A stretch of 38,764 nt of DNA, from positions 1-38,764 of the forward strand of contig DYSZ01000017.1 of assembly GCA_020726265.1 (NCBI GenBank), read 5' to 3'. The notes beneath the pieces were generated by a model that was not told the origin of the DNA, searched no databases, and saw only the letters and a program-made list of their open reading frames with translations. This document shows, in pieces, positions 1 to 7,148 of this stretch. Origin of the DNA: Draconibacterium orientale (GTDB lineage Bacteria > Bacteroidota > Bacteroidia > Bacteroidales > Prolixibacteraceae). Positions within the stretch are counted from its first letter, which is position 1. Every line of letters starts with the position of its first letter. Both the position numbers and the translations under genes were made by a program.

Positions 1-2
1 TT

Positions 3-341
3 TCGAAAGAATTAGGAAAAACTGAAAAAGGATATTTCCGTCCGTTTGGGCTTGTTGGGTTTTACTCGTGGCAAACCAACGACGAACTAAACCTTCAGAA
101 CGATGCTTTTTTGTATGCTTTGGGTGCCGATTACAACAGGAACAACTGGAACTGGTCGGCCTCGTGGTCGGGCTACTCAGGCTACAAAGCACAGCGCGAC
201 AAACCCATGCAACTCAACTTCGAAATGAGAAAGGATTTTGAGGGAAAAGCGTTCCGAATTCAGTATTTGCATGGCTTGCGCGACTGGGAGTACAAAACCA
301 TTAAATTCTCGTTTATCTGGAAACTGAATCCCGTAAACTGA
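3..341 (+). CDS. C-terminal end of an outer-membrane beta-barrel-like protein (partial)
   Basis: Reading frame 3 is open from the left edge of the window to a TAA, giving about 112 residues with the N-terminus missing. The visible part alternates polar and aromatic residues (for example GYFRPFGLVGFYSW, NWSASWSGYSGYKAQ and FRIQYLHGLRDWEY) and ends in the strand-like FSFIWKLNPVN, as expected for the last strands of an outer-membrane barrel with an aromatic residue near the C-terminus. No family could be assigned. It runs in the same direction as the glycosyltransferase 74 bp downstream, but no link is evident. The internal TTG at 111 is not a credible start because homologous-looking strand pattern continues upstream to the edge. 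Confidence 0.6.
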   Translation, partial: SKELGKTEKGYFRPFGLVGFYSWQTNDELNLQNDAFLYALGADYNRNNWNWSASWSGYSGYKAQRDKPMQLNFEMRKDFEGKAFRIQYLHGLRDWEYKTIKFSFIWKLNPVN

Positions 342-415
342 ACTTTTTTTTGCATCGTTTTTAATTAACTTCGCCGCCTGAATGCCGAACCCGTTTTCGG
401 AAAAACAACAGAACA

Positions 416-1375
416 ATGAAGAAATTATCGCTGGTAATTTGTGTTTTCAACGAGGAACCCAACATAAAACCTCTGTCGGATCAAATAAAAACTGCCCTCG
501 CAGCTATTGATTTTGAAGCCATTTTTGTTGACGATGGTTCGACGGATAACACCCGCGCTGAAATCCTTAAAATTAACGATCCCCGTTTTATGCTGGTTGA
601 ATTGAAACGGAATTATGGGCAGAGTTCGGCCCTGCAAGCCGGTATAGATCAGGCTGATGGCGAATTTGTGGCACTCATTGACGGCGATTTGCAGAACGAT
701 CCGATGGATGTGCCGAAAATGCTGAAAATGATTGAAGATGAGGATTGGGACATGGTTGCCGGAGTGCGAGCCAACCGCAAGGACGGAATGTTTCTGCGGA
801 AAGTGCCTTCGAAAATTGCCAATTATATGATTCGTAAATCGACAGGAATTCACATGAAGGATTTGGGTTGTACTTTGAAAGTTTTTACCAGCGAAACAAT
901 AAAAAGCATTCACATTTACGGCGAACTGCACCGTTATATTCCGGCGCTGATTGCGCTTGAAGGAGCTACAAAAATCACACAGGTTGACGTGAACCACCGT
1001 CCGCGCGAATTTGGCACTTCGAAATACAATCTCGGCCGTACAACGCGCGTGATGAGTGACCTGATTCTGATGGTTTTCTTTAAAAAGTACCTGCAACGCC
1101 CGATGCATTTTTTCGGCTTTATTGGCATTCTTACGTTGGGGTTGGGTGTGCTCATTAATATTTATTTTCTGATTTATAAGATTTTAGGGCACGATATCTG
1201 GGGAAAACCATTGTTGCTACTTGGCATTCTGTTGGTGATGGGTGGCATACAGTTTATCACCATCGGCATTATTGCCGAGTTGCAAATGCGTACCTATTTC
1301 GAATCGCAAAACAAAAAACCATATCGGGTAAAAAGGGTGGTGGCAACCGATGCGAAACAGGTTGCAAAACACTGA
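416..1375 (+). CDS. Family 2 glycosyltransferase, polyprenyl-phosphate sugar transferase type (DPM1/GtrB/ArnC-like)
   Basis: The 319-residue protein has an N-terminal GT-A domain (about 1-225): the start LSLVICVFNEEPNI, the nucleotide-binding DDGSTDNT at 39-46 and the metal-binding DGD (D89, D91) followed by LQNDP. Two transmembrane segments follow (about 230-257 and 265-288) with a short cytosolic tail containing RTYFESQNKKPYRV. This architecture is that of enzymes that move a sugar from a nucleotide donor to undecaprenyl or dolichyl phosphate at the inner membrane. The family is known; the sugar is not readable. No flippase or O-antigen genes are adjacent, so the pathway is unclear. ATG 416 directly precedes the conserved first strand, so the start is secure. 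Confidence 0.88.
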   Translation: MKKLSLVICVFNEEPNIKPLSDQIKTALAAIDFEAIFVDDGSTDNTRAEILKINDPRFMLVELKRNYGQSSALQAGIDQADGEFVALIDGDLQNDPMDVPKMLKMIEDEDWDMVAGVRANRKDGMFLRKVPSKIANYMIRKSTGIHMKDLGCTLKVFTSETIKSIHIYGELHRYIPALIALEGATKITQVDVNHRPREFGTSKYNLGRTTRVMSDLILMVFFKKYLQRPMHFFGFIGILTLGLGVLINIYFLIYKILGHDIWGKPLLLLGILLVMGGIQFITIGIIAELQMRTYFESQNKKPYRVKRVVATDAKQVAKH

Positions 1376-1455
1376 AATTGACTTTGGAGTTTAACGCAAT
1401 CGGGTTCTGTTTTTGCTATTTTTACAATCGGTAAACCAATAAAACTCGAAAGACC

Positions 1456-2130
1456 ATGAAAGCATTAAATGCAATTTTTTTTACAGCTATTCTTTTTTTT
1501 GCTTTGAATATCAGTGCACAGGATCGAATGGTGCATGGACGGGTCTTTACTTTCGACAGCATCCCGCTGGTTGGCGCCGATGTTGAAGTAAAAAGCACAA
1601 AACAGGTAGTAAAAACCGATTCAGTCGGAAATTTCTCGGTGGGTTGTAGCAATGAAGATCAGCTTAAAGTTTCGGCAAAAGGATTTACATCTGCCAAATT
1701 CAAGGTTGATGAAAAAATCAGGGTTGCCATTATCAATATGAAATTAAAATCGGGTGAAAAAAACCGTGAAATAGCCATTGGGTATGGTTATGTTCTTGAT
1801 GCTGACAAACTGAATGCAGTGGCCACACTCAATAATAACGATGTAGATTTTTCTCAATATTCGGATATGTATGATTTGATTCAGGGACGATTTGCCGGTG
1901 TTCAGATTGTGAATGGAGAAGTTATTATCAGGGGAGTAAACTCGATAAACAGTGGCTCCGGTGCACTCATCGTACTCGATGGAACTCCGGTTGACAACAG
2001 TATTTTACGTGCACTTCCGCCGACCCAGGTTAAAAGCATAAATGTGATCAAAGATGGCAGCGCTGCCATTTACGGTTCCCGCGGAGCAAACGGTGTGGTG
2101 GTAATTGAAAGCAAAAAAGGCAACGACTGA
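1456..2130 (+). CDS. Secreted CarboxypepD_reg + TonB-plug protein lacking a beta-barrel
   Basis: The 224-residue protein has a signal peptide (about 1-21, ending ISAQ), a CarboxypepD_reg-like beta-sandwich (about 25-100: MVHGRVFTFDSIPLVGADVEV, then KTDSVGNFSV and LKVSAKGF) and a TonB receptor plug-like domain (about 125-222) with SusC-type signatures: DLIQGRFAGVQI, VIIRGVNSINSGSGALIVLDG and the terminal INVIKDGSAAIYGSRGANGVVVI. A SusC-type receptor would continue for some 700 more residues of 22-stranded barrel; here a TGA follows ESKKGND and no barrel coding is visible in the 178 bp downstream. No SusD follows. It is therefore either a genuine plug-only periplasmic protein or an ancient truncated receptor; the clean ORF and normal ending favour a stable protein. 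Function unknown. Confidence 0.82.
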   Translation: MKALNAIFFTAILFFALNISAQDRMVHGRVFTFDSIPLVGADVEVKSTKQVVKTDSVGNFSVGCSNEDQLKVSAKGFTSAKFKVDEKIRVAIINMKLKSGEKNREIAIGYGYVLDADKLNAVATLNNNDVDFSQYSDMYDLIQGRFAGVQIVNGEVIIRGVNSINSGSGALIVLDGTPVDNSILRALPPTQVKSINVIKDGSAAIYGSRGANGVVVIESKKGND

Positions 2131-2209
2131 TTGAGGCTTATTTCATCTGTTTAATCCTGTTTTATACAGTTCTCCAAAAATTTAAGATTTTTAAGTTTCT
2201 TATGGCTCG

Positions 2210-2217
2210 TATTTTTG
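2210..2217 (+). promoter_or_regulatory. Bacteroidota -7 promoter element (TATTTTTG) upstream of the desaturase
   Basis: Exact match to TAnnTTTG, the -7 element of the Bacteroidota primary sigma factor, about 90 nt upstream of the desaturase ATG. A T-rich stretch sits near the expected -33 position (2188-2192). The predicted start near 2223 would leave a leader of roughly 85 nt. Confidence 0.45.
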
Positions 2218-2308
2218 TGTGGGGTTAGCCTGTTTTTTGCCTTAAATACAAGAACCAAATTGCCCTGAATTCGTTACATGTTCTGTAAAATAATTGTTTT
2301 AGAATAGA

Positions 2309-3316
2309 ATGAATTCAGGAAAGCAGGCAGATGGTGACCAAAATGTATGGGCCAATTTCAGTAAAAATATAAGTCAATATTCAAAACCTGAAATCTCCAA
2401 AAGTCTTTGGCAGATTATCAATACTTTTATTCCTTACGTTGGATTGTGGCTTTTAATTATCTGGAGTTTATCCGTATCTTATTGGATTACTGCGGGTTTA
2501 ATCGTTATTGCCGCCGGATTTCTGGTGCGGTTGTTTATTATTTTTCACGACTGTGGCCACGGCTCATTTTTTAAATCACAAAAAGCCAATCGTGCCGTGG
2601 GTATGTTTTTTGGGATTCTGGCTTTTACACCGTATAACAAATGGCACAACGAACACATGCAACATCATGCCACCGTTGGAAACCTCGACAAACGAGGGAT
2701 TGGCGATGTTTGGACTATGACGCGTGAAGAATACCTGTCCAGCAGCAAATGGCTTCGTTTCAGGTATCGGATGTATCGCAATCCGCTGATAATGTTTGGA
2801 GTGGGCTCTTTGTATGTTTTTGTGTTTAAGAACAGGTTAGCGAAAAAGGATTTGGATAAAAAGGAAAGGCTGAATGTTTATTTTACCAATGCCGCGCTCG
2901 TGGTTATGTTTATTCTAATGAGCTGGCTGATTGGTTTTTGGACTTATCTGATTATACAAATTGCCATTATTTACCTGGCTGCAATTGCAGGTTTGTGGCT
3001 GTTTTATCTGCAACACCAGTACGAAGAAGTTTCGTGGGTGAGAAGCAGCGATTGGAACTATCTGAAAATTGCGCTCGAAGGTAGTTCGTTTGTAAAATTT
3101 CCAAAAGTGTTGCAATGGTTTTCGGGCAATATCGGGTTTCACCACATTCATCACATAAACGCACGGATACCAAATTATAAACTTGAAAAATGCTACAACG
3201 AAAACCCTGTTTTCAAACAGGTTGAGCCGGTAACATTTATAAAAAGCCTGAAAACACTAAAGTTGCGATTGTGGGACGAAAGGATTCAGAAACTCATCGG
3301 GTTTAACCAACTGTAA
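2309..3316 (+). CDS. Membrane fatty acid desaturase (acyl-lipid, DesA-like)
   Basis: The 335-residue integral membrane protein carries the three histidine boxes of membrane-bound di-iron desaturases: HDCGH at 80-84, HNEHMQHH at 113-120 (HxxHH being H116-H120) and HHIHH at 278-282. Hydrophobic segments lie at about 38-78, 95-107, 160-173, 193-233, in the usual two-hairpin arrangement with the boxes on the cytosolic face. The HDCGHGSFF and GFHHIHHINARIPNYKL contexts resemble acyl-lipid omega-6/delta-12 type desaturases, which introduce a double bond into membrane lipid acyl chains using electrons from ferredoxin. Regiospecificity cannot be told from sequence. Such enzymes need oxygen, so the host probably meets oxygen. 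It stands alone with its own predicted promoter. Confidence 0.9.
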   Translation: MNSGKQADGDQNVWANFSKNISQYSKPEISKSLWQIINTFIPYVGLWLLIIWSLSVSYWITAGLIVIAAGFLVRLFIIFHDCGHGSFFKSQKANRAVGMFFGILAFTPYNKWHNEHMQHHATVGNLDKRGIGDVWTMTREEYLSSSKWLRFRYRMYRNPLIMFGVGSLYVFVFKNRLAKKDLDKKERLNVYFTNAALVVMFILMSWLIGFWTYLIIQIAIIYLAAIAGLWLFYLQHQYEEVSWVRSSDWNYLKIALEGSSFVKFPKVLQWFSGNIGFHHIHHINARIPNYKLEKCYNENPVFKQVEPVTFIKSLKTLKLRLWDERIQKLIGFNQL

Positions 3317-3403
3317 CAAGGCATCCACACGTCTATAATTTTTGAGGCGAATAAAAACACTTAAACATGATAAAGTTTTGGTTATCGTTTAAGTACATTT
3401 TTA

Positions 3404-3411
3404 CATATTTG
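3404..3411 (+). promoter_or_regulatory. Near-consensus -7 promoter element (CATATTTG) for pepD
   Basis: Seven of eight positions match TAnnTTTG, with a TTTG at 3377-3380 as a loosely spaced -33 candidate. The predicted transcript start near 3417 lies 20 nt before the pepD ATG. Confidence 0.35.
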
Positions 3412-3436
3412 CCGCTTCGAAAAAACTGAAAAAAAG

Positions 3437-4891
3437 ATGAATATACTTACCCATTTAAGTCCCCAACCCTTATTTACCTATTTTGAAGAGATTTGTCACG
3501 TTCCGCGCCCATCAAAAAAAGAGGAGAAAATAAGGCAGTATTTACTTGGCTTTGCAAAAACAAATAATCTTGTTGCGAAGACTGACGAAGTTGGTAATGT
3601 TTTGATTACAAAGCCTGCAATTCCGGGTATGGAAAGTGCACCCACAGTAATTTTGCAGACACACATGGATATGGTTTGCGAAAAAAACAGCGATAAGGTT
3701 TTTGATTTTGATAACGACGCAATTGAACCCGTTATCGATGGAAGCTGGGTAAAAGCCAATGGTACCACACTCGGTGCCGATTGCGGTATTGGCATTGCAG
3801 CCCAATTGGCGGTTTTAACTTCAGATAAAATAAAACACGGTCCGGTTGAATGCCTGATTACTGTTGACGAAGAAACCGGGCTTACGGGCGCATTCGCACT
3901 TAAACCAGGGTTTTTAAGCGGTTCGGTTTTGCTGAATCTCGACTCGGAAGATGAAGGCGAAATTTTTATTGGTTGCGCCGGTGGAATTGATACTATTGCC
4001 ACTTTTGCTTGTGAAAAAACTGCTGTGCCAGCCAGTTCTGCTGCGTTGAAGATTTCAGTTTCGGGTTTATCGGGTGGCCATTCGGGCGACGATATTCATA
4101 AAAACCGTGGGAACGCAAACAAAATTCTGACCCGTATTTTAATTGAACTCTCAAAAGAAATTCAGTTACGTTTGGCCGATTTTAATGGTGGCAACCTTCG
4201 CAACGCAATTGCCCGCGAAGCGTTTGCCATAATCACTGTTCCATCGGGCAAAAAGGAACTTGCAACTGCTGAATTCAATATTTTTTCAGCTGCTGTTCAA
4301 ACCGAATTTGAACGAAATGAACCGGGTTTGAAAATGAAAATCGGGTCGGTTGAAATGCCCGGTTTTGTAATTGACGAAGTTTCGCAGACAAAACTGATTC
4401 ATGCGTTAAATGCTTGTCCACACGGAGTTTTGGAAATGAGCACACGCATGGAAGGAATGGTGGAAACTTCGACAAATCTGGCTTCTGTAAAATTTGTGGG
4501 CGACAATAAAATTGTGGTTACCACCAGCCAACGCAGCGAACTCGAATCGCGTAAACTGATGGCAGCCTCAATGGTGGAATCGGTATTTGAAATTGCCGGT
4601 GCGCAGGTTGAGCACTCCGACGGTTATCCGGGCTGGATGCCAAATCCCGACTCGACAGTGTTGAAAAAAGTGGTTGAATCGTATGAACGGTTATTCGGAA
4701 ATAAACCGGTGGTGCGCTCAATTCATGCGGGTTTGGAATGCGGGCTTTTCCTCGAAAAATACCCGAAACTCGATATGGTTTCGTTTGGTCCCACCATCAA
4801 AGGCGCTCATTCGCCCGATGAACGACTTGATATTGAAACCACCCAAAAATTCTGGAAACATCTGGCTGATGTGCTGGAAAGTTTGAAATAG
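3437..4891 (+). CDS. pepD: Aminoacyl-histidine dipeptidase PepD (cytosol nonspecific dipeptidase, M20C)
   Basis: At 484 residues this has the full length of the M20C family. Metal-binding and catalytic positions are visible: QTHMDMV with H76 and D78, GADCGIG with D115, the glutamate pair in TVDEETGLTG (E145/E146), NLDSEDEGE with D169, and the final metal histidine in GAHSPDE near residue 457. The dimerisation (lid) domain is inserted at about 205-390 and begins with VSGLSGGHSGDDIH, characteristic of PepD. The family hydrolyses Xaa-His dipeptides such as carnosine and other unsubstituted dipeptides in the cytoplasm. No signal peptide is present. The gene is monocistronic and convergent with the nucleoside hydrolase gene. 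Confidence 0.95.
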   Translation: MNILTHLSPQPLFTYFEEICHVPRPSKKEEKIRQYLLGFAKTNNLVAKTDEVGNVLITKPAIPGMESAPTVILQTHMDMVCEKNSDKVFDFDNDAIEPVIDGSWVKANGTTLGADCGIGIAAQLAVLTSDKIKHGPVECLITVDEETGLTGAFALKPGFLSGSVLLNLDSEDEGEIFIGCAGGIDTIATFACEKTAVPASSAALKISVSGLSGGHSGDDIHKNRGNANKILTRILIELSKEIQLRLADFNGGNLRNAIAREAFAIITVPSGKKELATAEFNIFSAAVQTEFERNEPGLKMKIGSVEMPGFVIDEVSQTKLIHALNACPHGVLEMSTRMEGMVETSTNLASVKFVGDNKIVVTTSQRSELESRKLMAASMVESVFEIAGAQVEHSDGYPGWMPNPDSTVLKKVVESYERLFGNKPVVRSIHAGLECGLFLEKYPKLDMVSFGPTIKGAHSPDERLDIETTQKFWKHLADVLESLK

Positions 4892-4897
4892 CAATCT

Positions 4898-4939
4898 GGG
4901 TTATGGGTTATGGGTTACGGGTTACGGGTTGCAGGTTAC
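4898..4939. repeat. Six-copy heptamer array, consensus GGGTTAY
   Basis: Uninterrupted 7-bp periodicity: GGGTTAT twice, GGGTTAC twice, GGGTTGC, AGGTTAC, starting seven bases after the pepD stop. The next seven bases (AAGTTCA) look like a decayed further copy. It lies between convergent genes. Confidence 0.85.
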
Positions 4940-4961
4940 AAGTTCAAAATCAATAAATTGT

Positions 4962-4989
4962 ATCCAGTATCAAGCATCCAGAATCCATC
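4962..4989. repeat. Four-copy degenerate heptamer array, consensus ATCCAGN
   Basis: Four consecutive 7-bp units (ATCCAGT, ATCAAGC, ATCCAGA, ATCCATC) follow 22 bp after the GGGTTAY array. The unit sequence differs from the first array but the period is the same. Confidence 0.65.
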
Positions 4990-5004
4990 TCGCCTGAGGC
5001 GAGA
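4988..5004. terminator. 7-bp perfect palindrome between convergent genes
   Basis: TCTCGCC, loop TGA, GGCGAGA: a perfect GC-rich 7-bp stem with a 3-nt loop, placed between the convergent pepD and nucleoside hydrolase genes, 15 bp from the latter's stop codon. There is no clear U-tract in either direction, so it may be a weak bidirectional terminator or a REP-like palindrome belonging to the neighbouring repeat cluster. Confidence 0.45.
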
Positions 5005-5019
5005 CCAATATCCTGTCTC

Positions 5020-6036
5020 TTAATCCTCTTTCGGAACAATATCTTCAAACCTGTTGAGCATGATTGCTTCGATGAGCGCAGCCATAAATTCGGGCGTTTC
5101 TATCAGTTTCAGGTAAGCATGATTTGAATTTGCCTTTTTCACCCAGCGGTTTCCACCTTTGTCGTCGGCCACGCAGTAGCCATTTTTGACTTTTTCCCAC
5201 AGAATACTGTCGCCCTTGTTTACAGCATACAAAACTGCGGTTTGGTCGAATGTTGAATTATTTAATATTTTCCCTTTAAACTGCTTTTTAATCCAGGGTG
5301 CATGTTCGCTGAAGTGCATGAACCCAATATACAGTGGGGTTTCTTTGTCGATGTTGTTAAAAGTGGCACCAGTTTTTATGGAAGACCCCAGTTCGAATCC
5401 GGAGAAAACGATGGGTACTTCCTTTATGTTTTCGAGAACGTAACGTGTAACTCCCGGCATGTCGCCATTAAAATTCCATTCGTTTTCGCCTTTCGGAAAC
5501 TGGCCGCCCATAATCACAAATTGCTTTATCTTTTTTGTAATCAGTTCGTTGCCATTCAATTTCGAATATTTGTCGGGCTGTGATTTTAAAAGCCGTTCGA
5601 TATTTTTTAATGGGCCAACTGCAACGACGGTAATGCTTGTATCGCGTGCCGATGAAAGGATTTTGCGGTACAATTCAACTGCATCGGGCACATCGTTGTA
5701 GGTAAGTTTATATGGAAAAGCACGGGCAATTGGGGTGTTGTAGCTGATTTCGTTTTTATAGATTCCGTCTTTTCGCACGCCAACCGGAATATTGGGATGA
5801 AGATAAAAGCGGTTAATAGCGTCCACCGCCGGAACTGCATATTCGTCGGTACTCCAAACCATAACTGCCAACAGCTCACAATGACCATGTTTTACATAGT
5901 TGTGCAACATGGCAAGTGCCCCCAAATCATCAGCGTCACCACCAATATCAGTATCGAAAATAATCCGCGGTTGGGCGTTTACATTCACATTCAACAGTAA
6001 AGCAAAAAGCAGGACAGCAATTGATAAAATCTTCAT
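5020..6036 (-). CDS. Secreted inosine/uridine-preferring-type nucleoside hydrolase
   Basis: The 338-residue protein starts with a Sec signal peptide (about 1-21, LLLNVNVNAQ) and continues straight into the nucleoside-hydrolase calcium-binding motif as DTDIGGDADDLGAL, the DTDxGxDxDD variant of the IU-NH fold (PF01156). Further fold-typical segments are TVVAVGPLKNIERLL, FVIMGGQ, NGDMPGVTRYVLENIKEVPIVFSGFELG and the Ca-binding region around DQTAVLYA. The family cleaves the N-glycosidic bond of nucleosides to ribose and base; export suggests periplasmic salvage of external nucleosides. No transporter is next to it. A near-consensus -7 box on the minus strand (CACTTTTG, 6069-6076) lies about 35 nt upstream. 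Confidence 0.88.
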   Translation of the reverse strand: MKILSIAVLLFALLLNVNVNAQPRIIFDTDIGGDADDLGALAMLHNYVKHGHCELLAVMVWSTDEYAVPAVDAINRFYLHPNIPVGVRKDGIYKNEISYNTPIARAFPYKLTYNDVPDAVELYRKILSSARDTSITVVAVGPLKNIERLLKSQPDKYSKLNGNELITKKIKQFVIMGGQFPKGENEWNFNGDMPGVTRYVLENIKEVPIVFSGFELGSSIKTGATFNNIDKETPLYIGFMHFSEHAPWIKKQFKGKILNNSTFDQTAVLYAVNKGDSILWEKVKNGYCVADDKGGNRWVKKANSNHAYLKLIETPEFMAALIEAIMLNRFEDIVPKED

Positions 6037-6146
6037 GATCGATAAATTGGTACTTAATTCAACGGAGCCAAAAGTGGGTAAAATATTGTTTTCTACAGAA
6101 TTCAGAAAAGATATTTTAAGAGTAAAACTTTTATTTTAACCTGAAT

Positions 6147-6311
6147 TATACTGCAAACGGGATAAATCAGTACATTTTAAAATTTCCACTAAGGCACAAT
6201 AACACAAAGGTTCACGAAGTGTTTTTTTATGATTCTTAGAGACTTAGTGGCTTTGTGGCAGAAAAATAAATCAGTAGTCATAGTGTATAAATTTATCCCG
6301 TTTCATGTATA
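6147..6311. repeat. MITE-like palindromic element with about 28-bp terminal inverted repeats
   Basis: The ends contain an exact 13-bp inverted repeat (AAACGGGATAAAT at 6155-6167; its complement at 6291-6303). The symmetry extends outward with TATAC (6147-6151 and 6307-6311) and inward with TACA (6171-6174 and 6284-6287), so about 22 of 28 end positions match. The core holds a second imperfect inverted repeat built on CCACTAAGG (6186-6194) and CTTAGTGG (6243-6250). Outermost TA dinucleotides could be a target duplication. There is no coding capacity. It occupies nearly half of the 353-bp gap between two divergent genes. Confidence 0.7.
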
Positions 6312-6389
6312 ACCATAAATGTAACCCTATTTTAAGTCCATTTGAACCTTTGGAAAACAAGCGTGTTTTAAACATAAAAATGAGGAATA

Positions 6390-7046
6390 ATGAGTAAAAT
6401 AGTAAAGTTTGGAGAAGATGTTGACGGATATGTGATTTCGGTTTTAAACGAGCGTGAAATCAGGGCCGCAGCAGGAATTTTGTTTTTTCTGATGTTGGTT
6501 TCTATTTTAACAGTGATAATGAAAGGCGATTTTACTTTGCTGAAATATGCAGTGACCATTTTTCTGACAGACATGATGGTCAGGGTATTAATTAATCCGA
6601 AATTTGCACCAACACTAATTCTTGGCCGTTGGATTGTGCGAAATCAGGTTCCGGAATATGTGGGAGCGCCACAAAAAAAGTTTGCCTGGGTTATTGGATT
6701 GGTATTGGCTGTTTCCATGTTCGTGTTACTAAATCTGGTAAATTCGTATAGTCCGATTACAGGATTGATTTGTTTAATATGCATCATCTTTTTGTTTTTT
6801 GAGTCGGCATTCGGCATTTGCCTTGGGTGCAAAGCTTACCCGCTGTTTTTCAAAGGAAAAGTTCAGTATTGTCCCGGCGAAGTTTGCGAAGTAAAAGACC
6901 GGCACGAAATTCAGCAAACATCAGTTTTACAGTGGTTTATAGTAATGGCTTTTGTTGCATATATTATTTTAACTGTGTTGTTGCTGGATGATTTTTACAG
7001 CGCAAAACCAATCGATTTATTTGGACATGAAACACCGGCGCACTGA
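6390..7046 (+). CDS. DUF4395 family integral membrane protein
   Basis: The 218-residue protein has an N-terminal FGEDVDGYVISVLNEREIRAAAG, four hydrophobic segments (about 28-46, 51-68, 95-113, 118-143) and the family's cysteine motif at the end of the last helix, GICLGCKAY, followed by a short loop with CPGEVCE. These features match DUF4395, a family of unknown function often associated with thiol/sulfur-handling proteins. An additional C-terminal helix (about 190-205, VMAFVAYIILTVLL) is seen here. The two cysteine pairs suggest a redox or metal role, which is inference. No operon partner is evident; the AI-2E gene downstream has its own predicted promoter. Confidence 0.8.
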   Translation: MSKIVKFGEDVDGYVISVLNEREIRAAAGILFFLMLVSILTVIMKGDFTLLKYAVTIFLTDMMVRVLINPKFAPTLILGRWIVRNQVPEYVGAPQKKFAWVIGLVLAVSMFVLLNLVNSYSPITGLICLICIIFLFFESAFGICLGCKAYPLFFKGKVQYCPGEVCEVKDRHEIQQTSVLQWFIVMAFVAYIILTVLLLDDFYSAKPIDLFGHETPAH

Positions 7047-7114
7047 TAGTACCGCTGTGATTTTTTTTTTCAGGTTGCTCCACTGATTTCAAACCAGATA
7101 TCGGGTTAAAAAAT

Positions 7115-7122
7115 TATATTTG
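7115..7122 (+). promoter_or_regulatory. Bacteroidota -7 promoter element (TATATTTG)
   Basis: Exact TAnnTTTG match 27 nt upstream of the AI-2E transporter ATG at 7149; predicted start near 7128 gives a leader of about 20 nt. It separates this gene transcriptionally from the DUF4395 gene. Confidence 0.5.
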
Positions 7123-7148
7123 ACAAGATTCAATCAAACAAAAATAGC

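Noticed and set aside
425-1108. 227-codon open frame on the minus strand inside the glycosyltransferase gene
   Set aside because: Antisense to conserved GT2 motifs and rich in His, Phe and Asn, as artefactual antisense frames are; no promoter or family match.
4898-4989. Possible CRISPR array
   Set aside because: The units are contiguous heptamers with no spacers and there are no cas genes.
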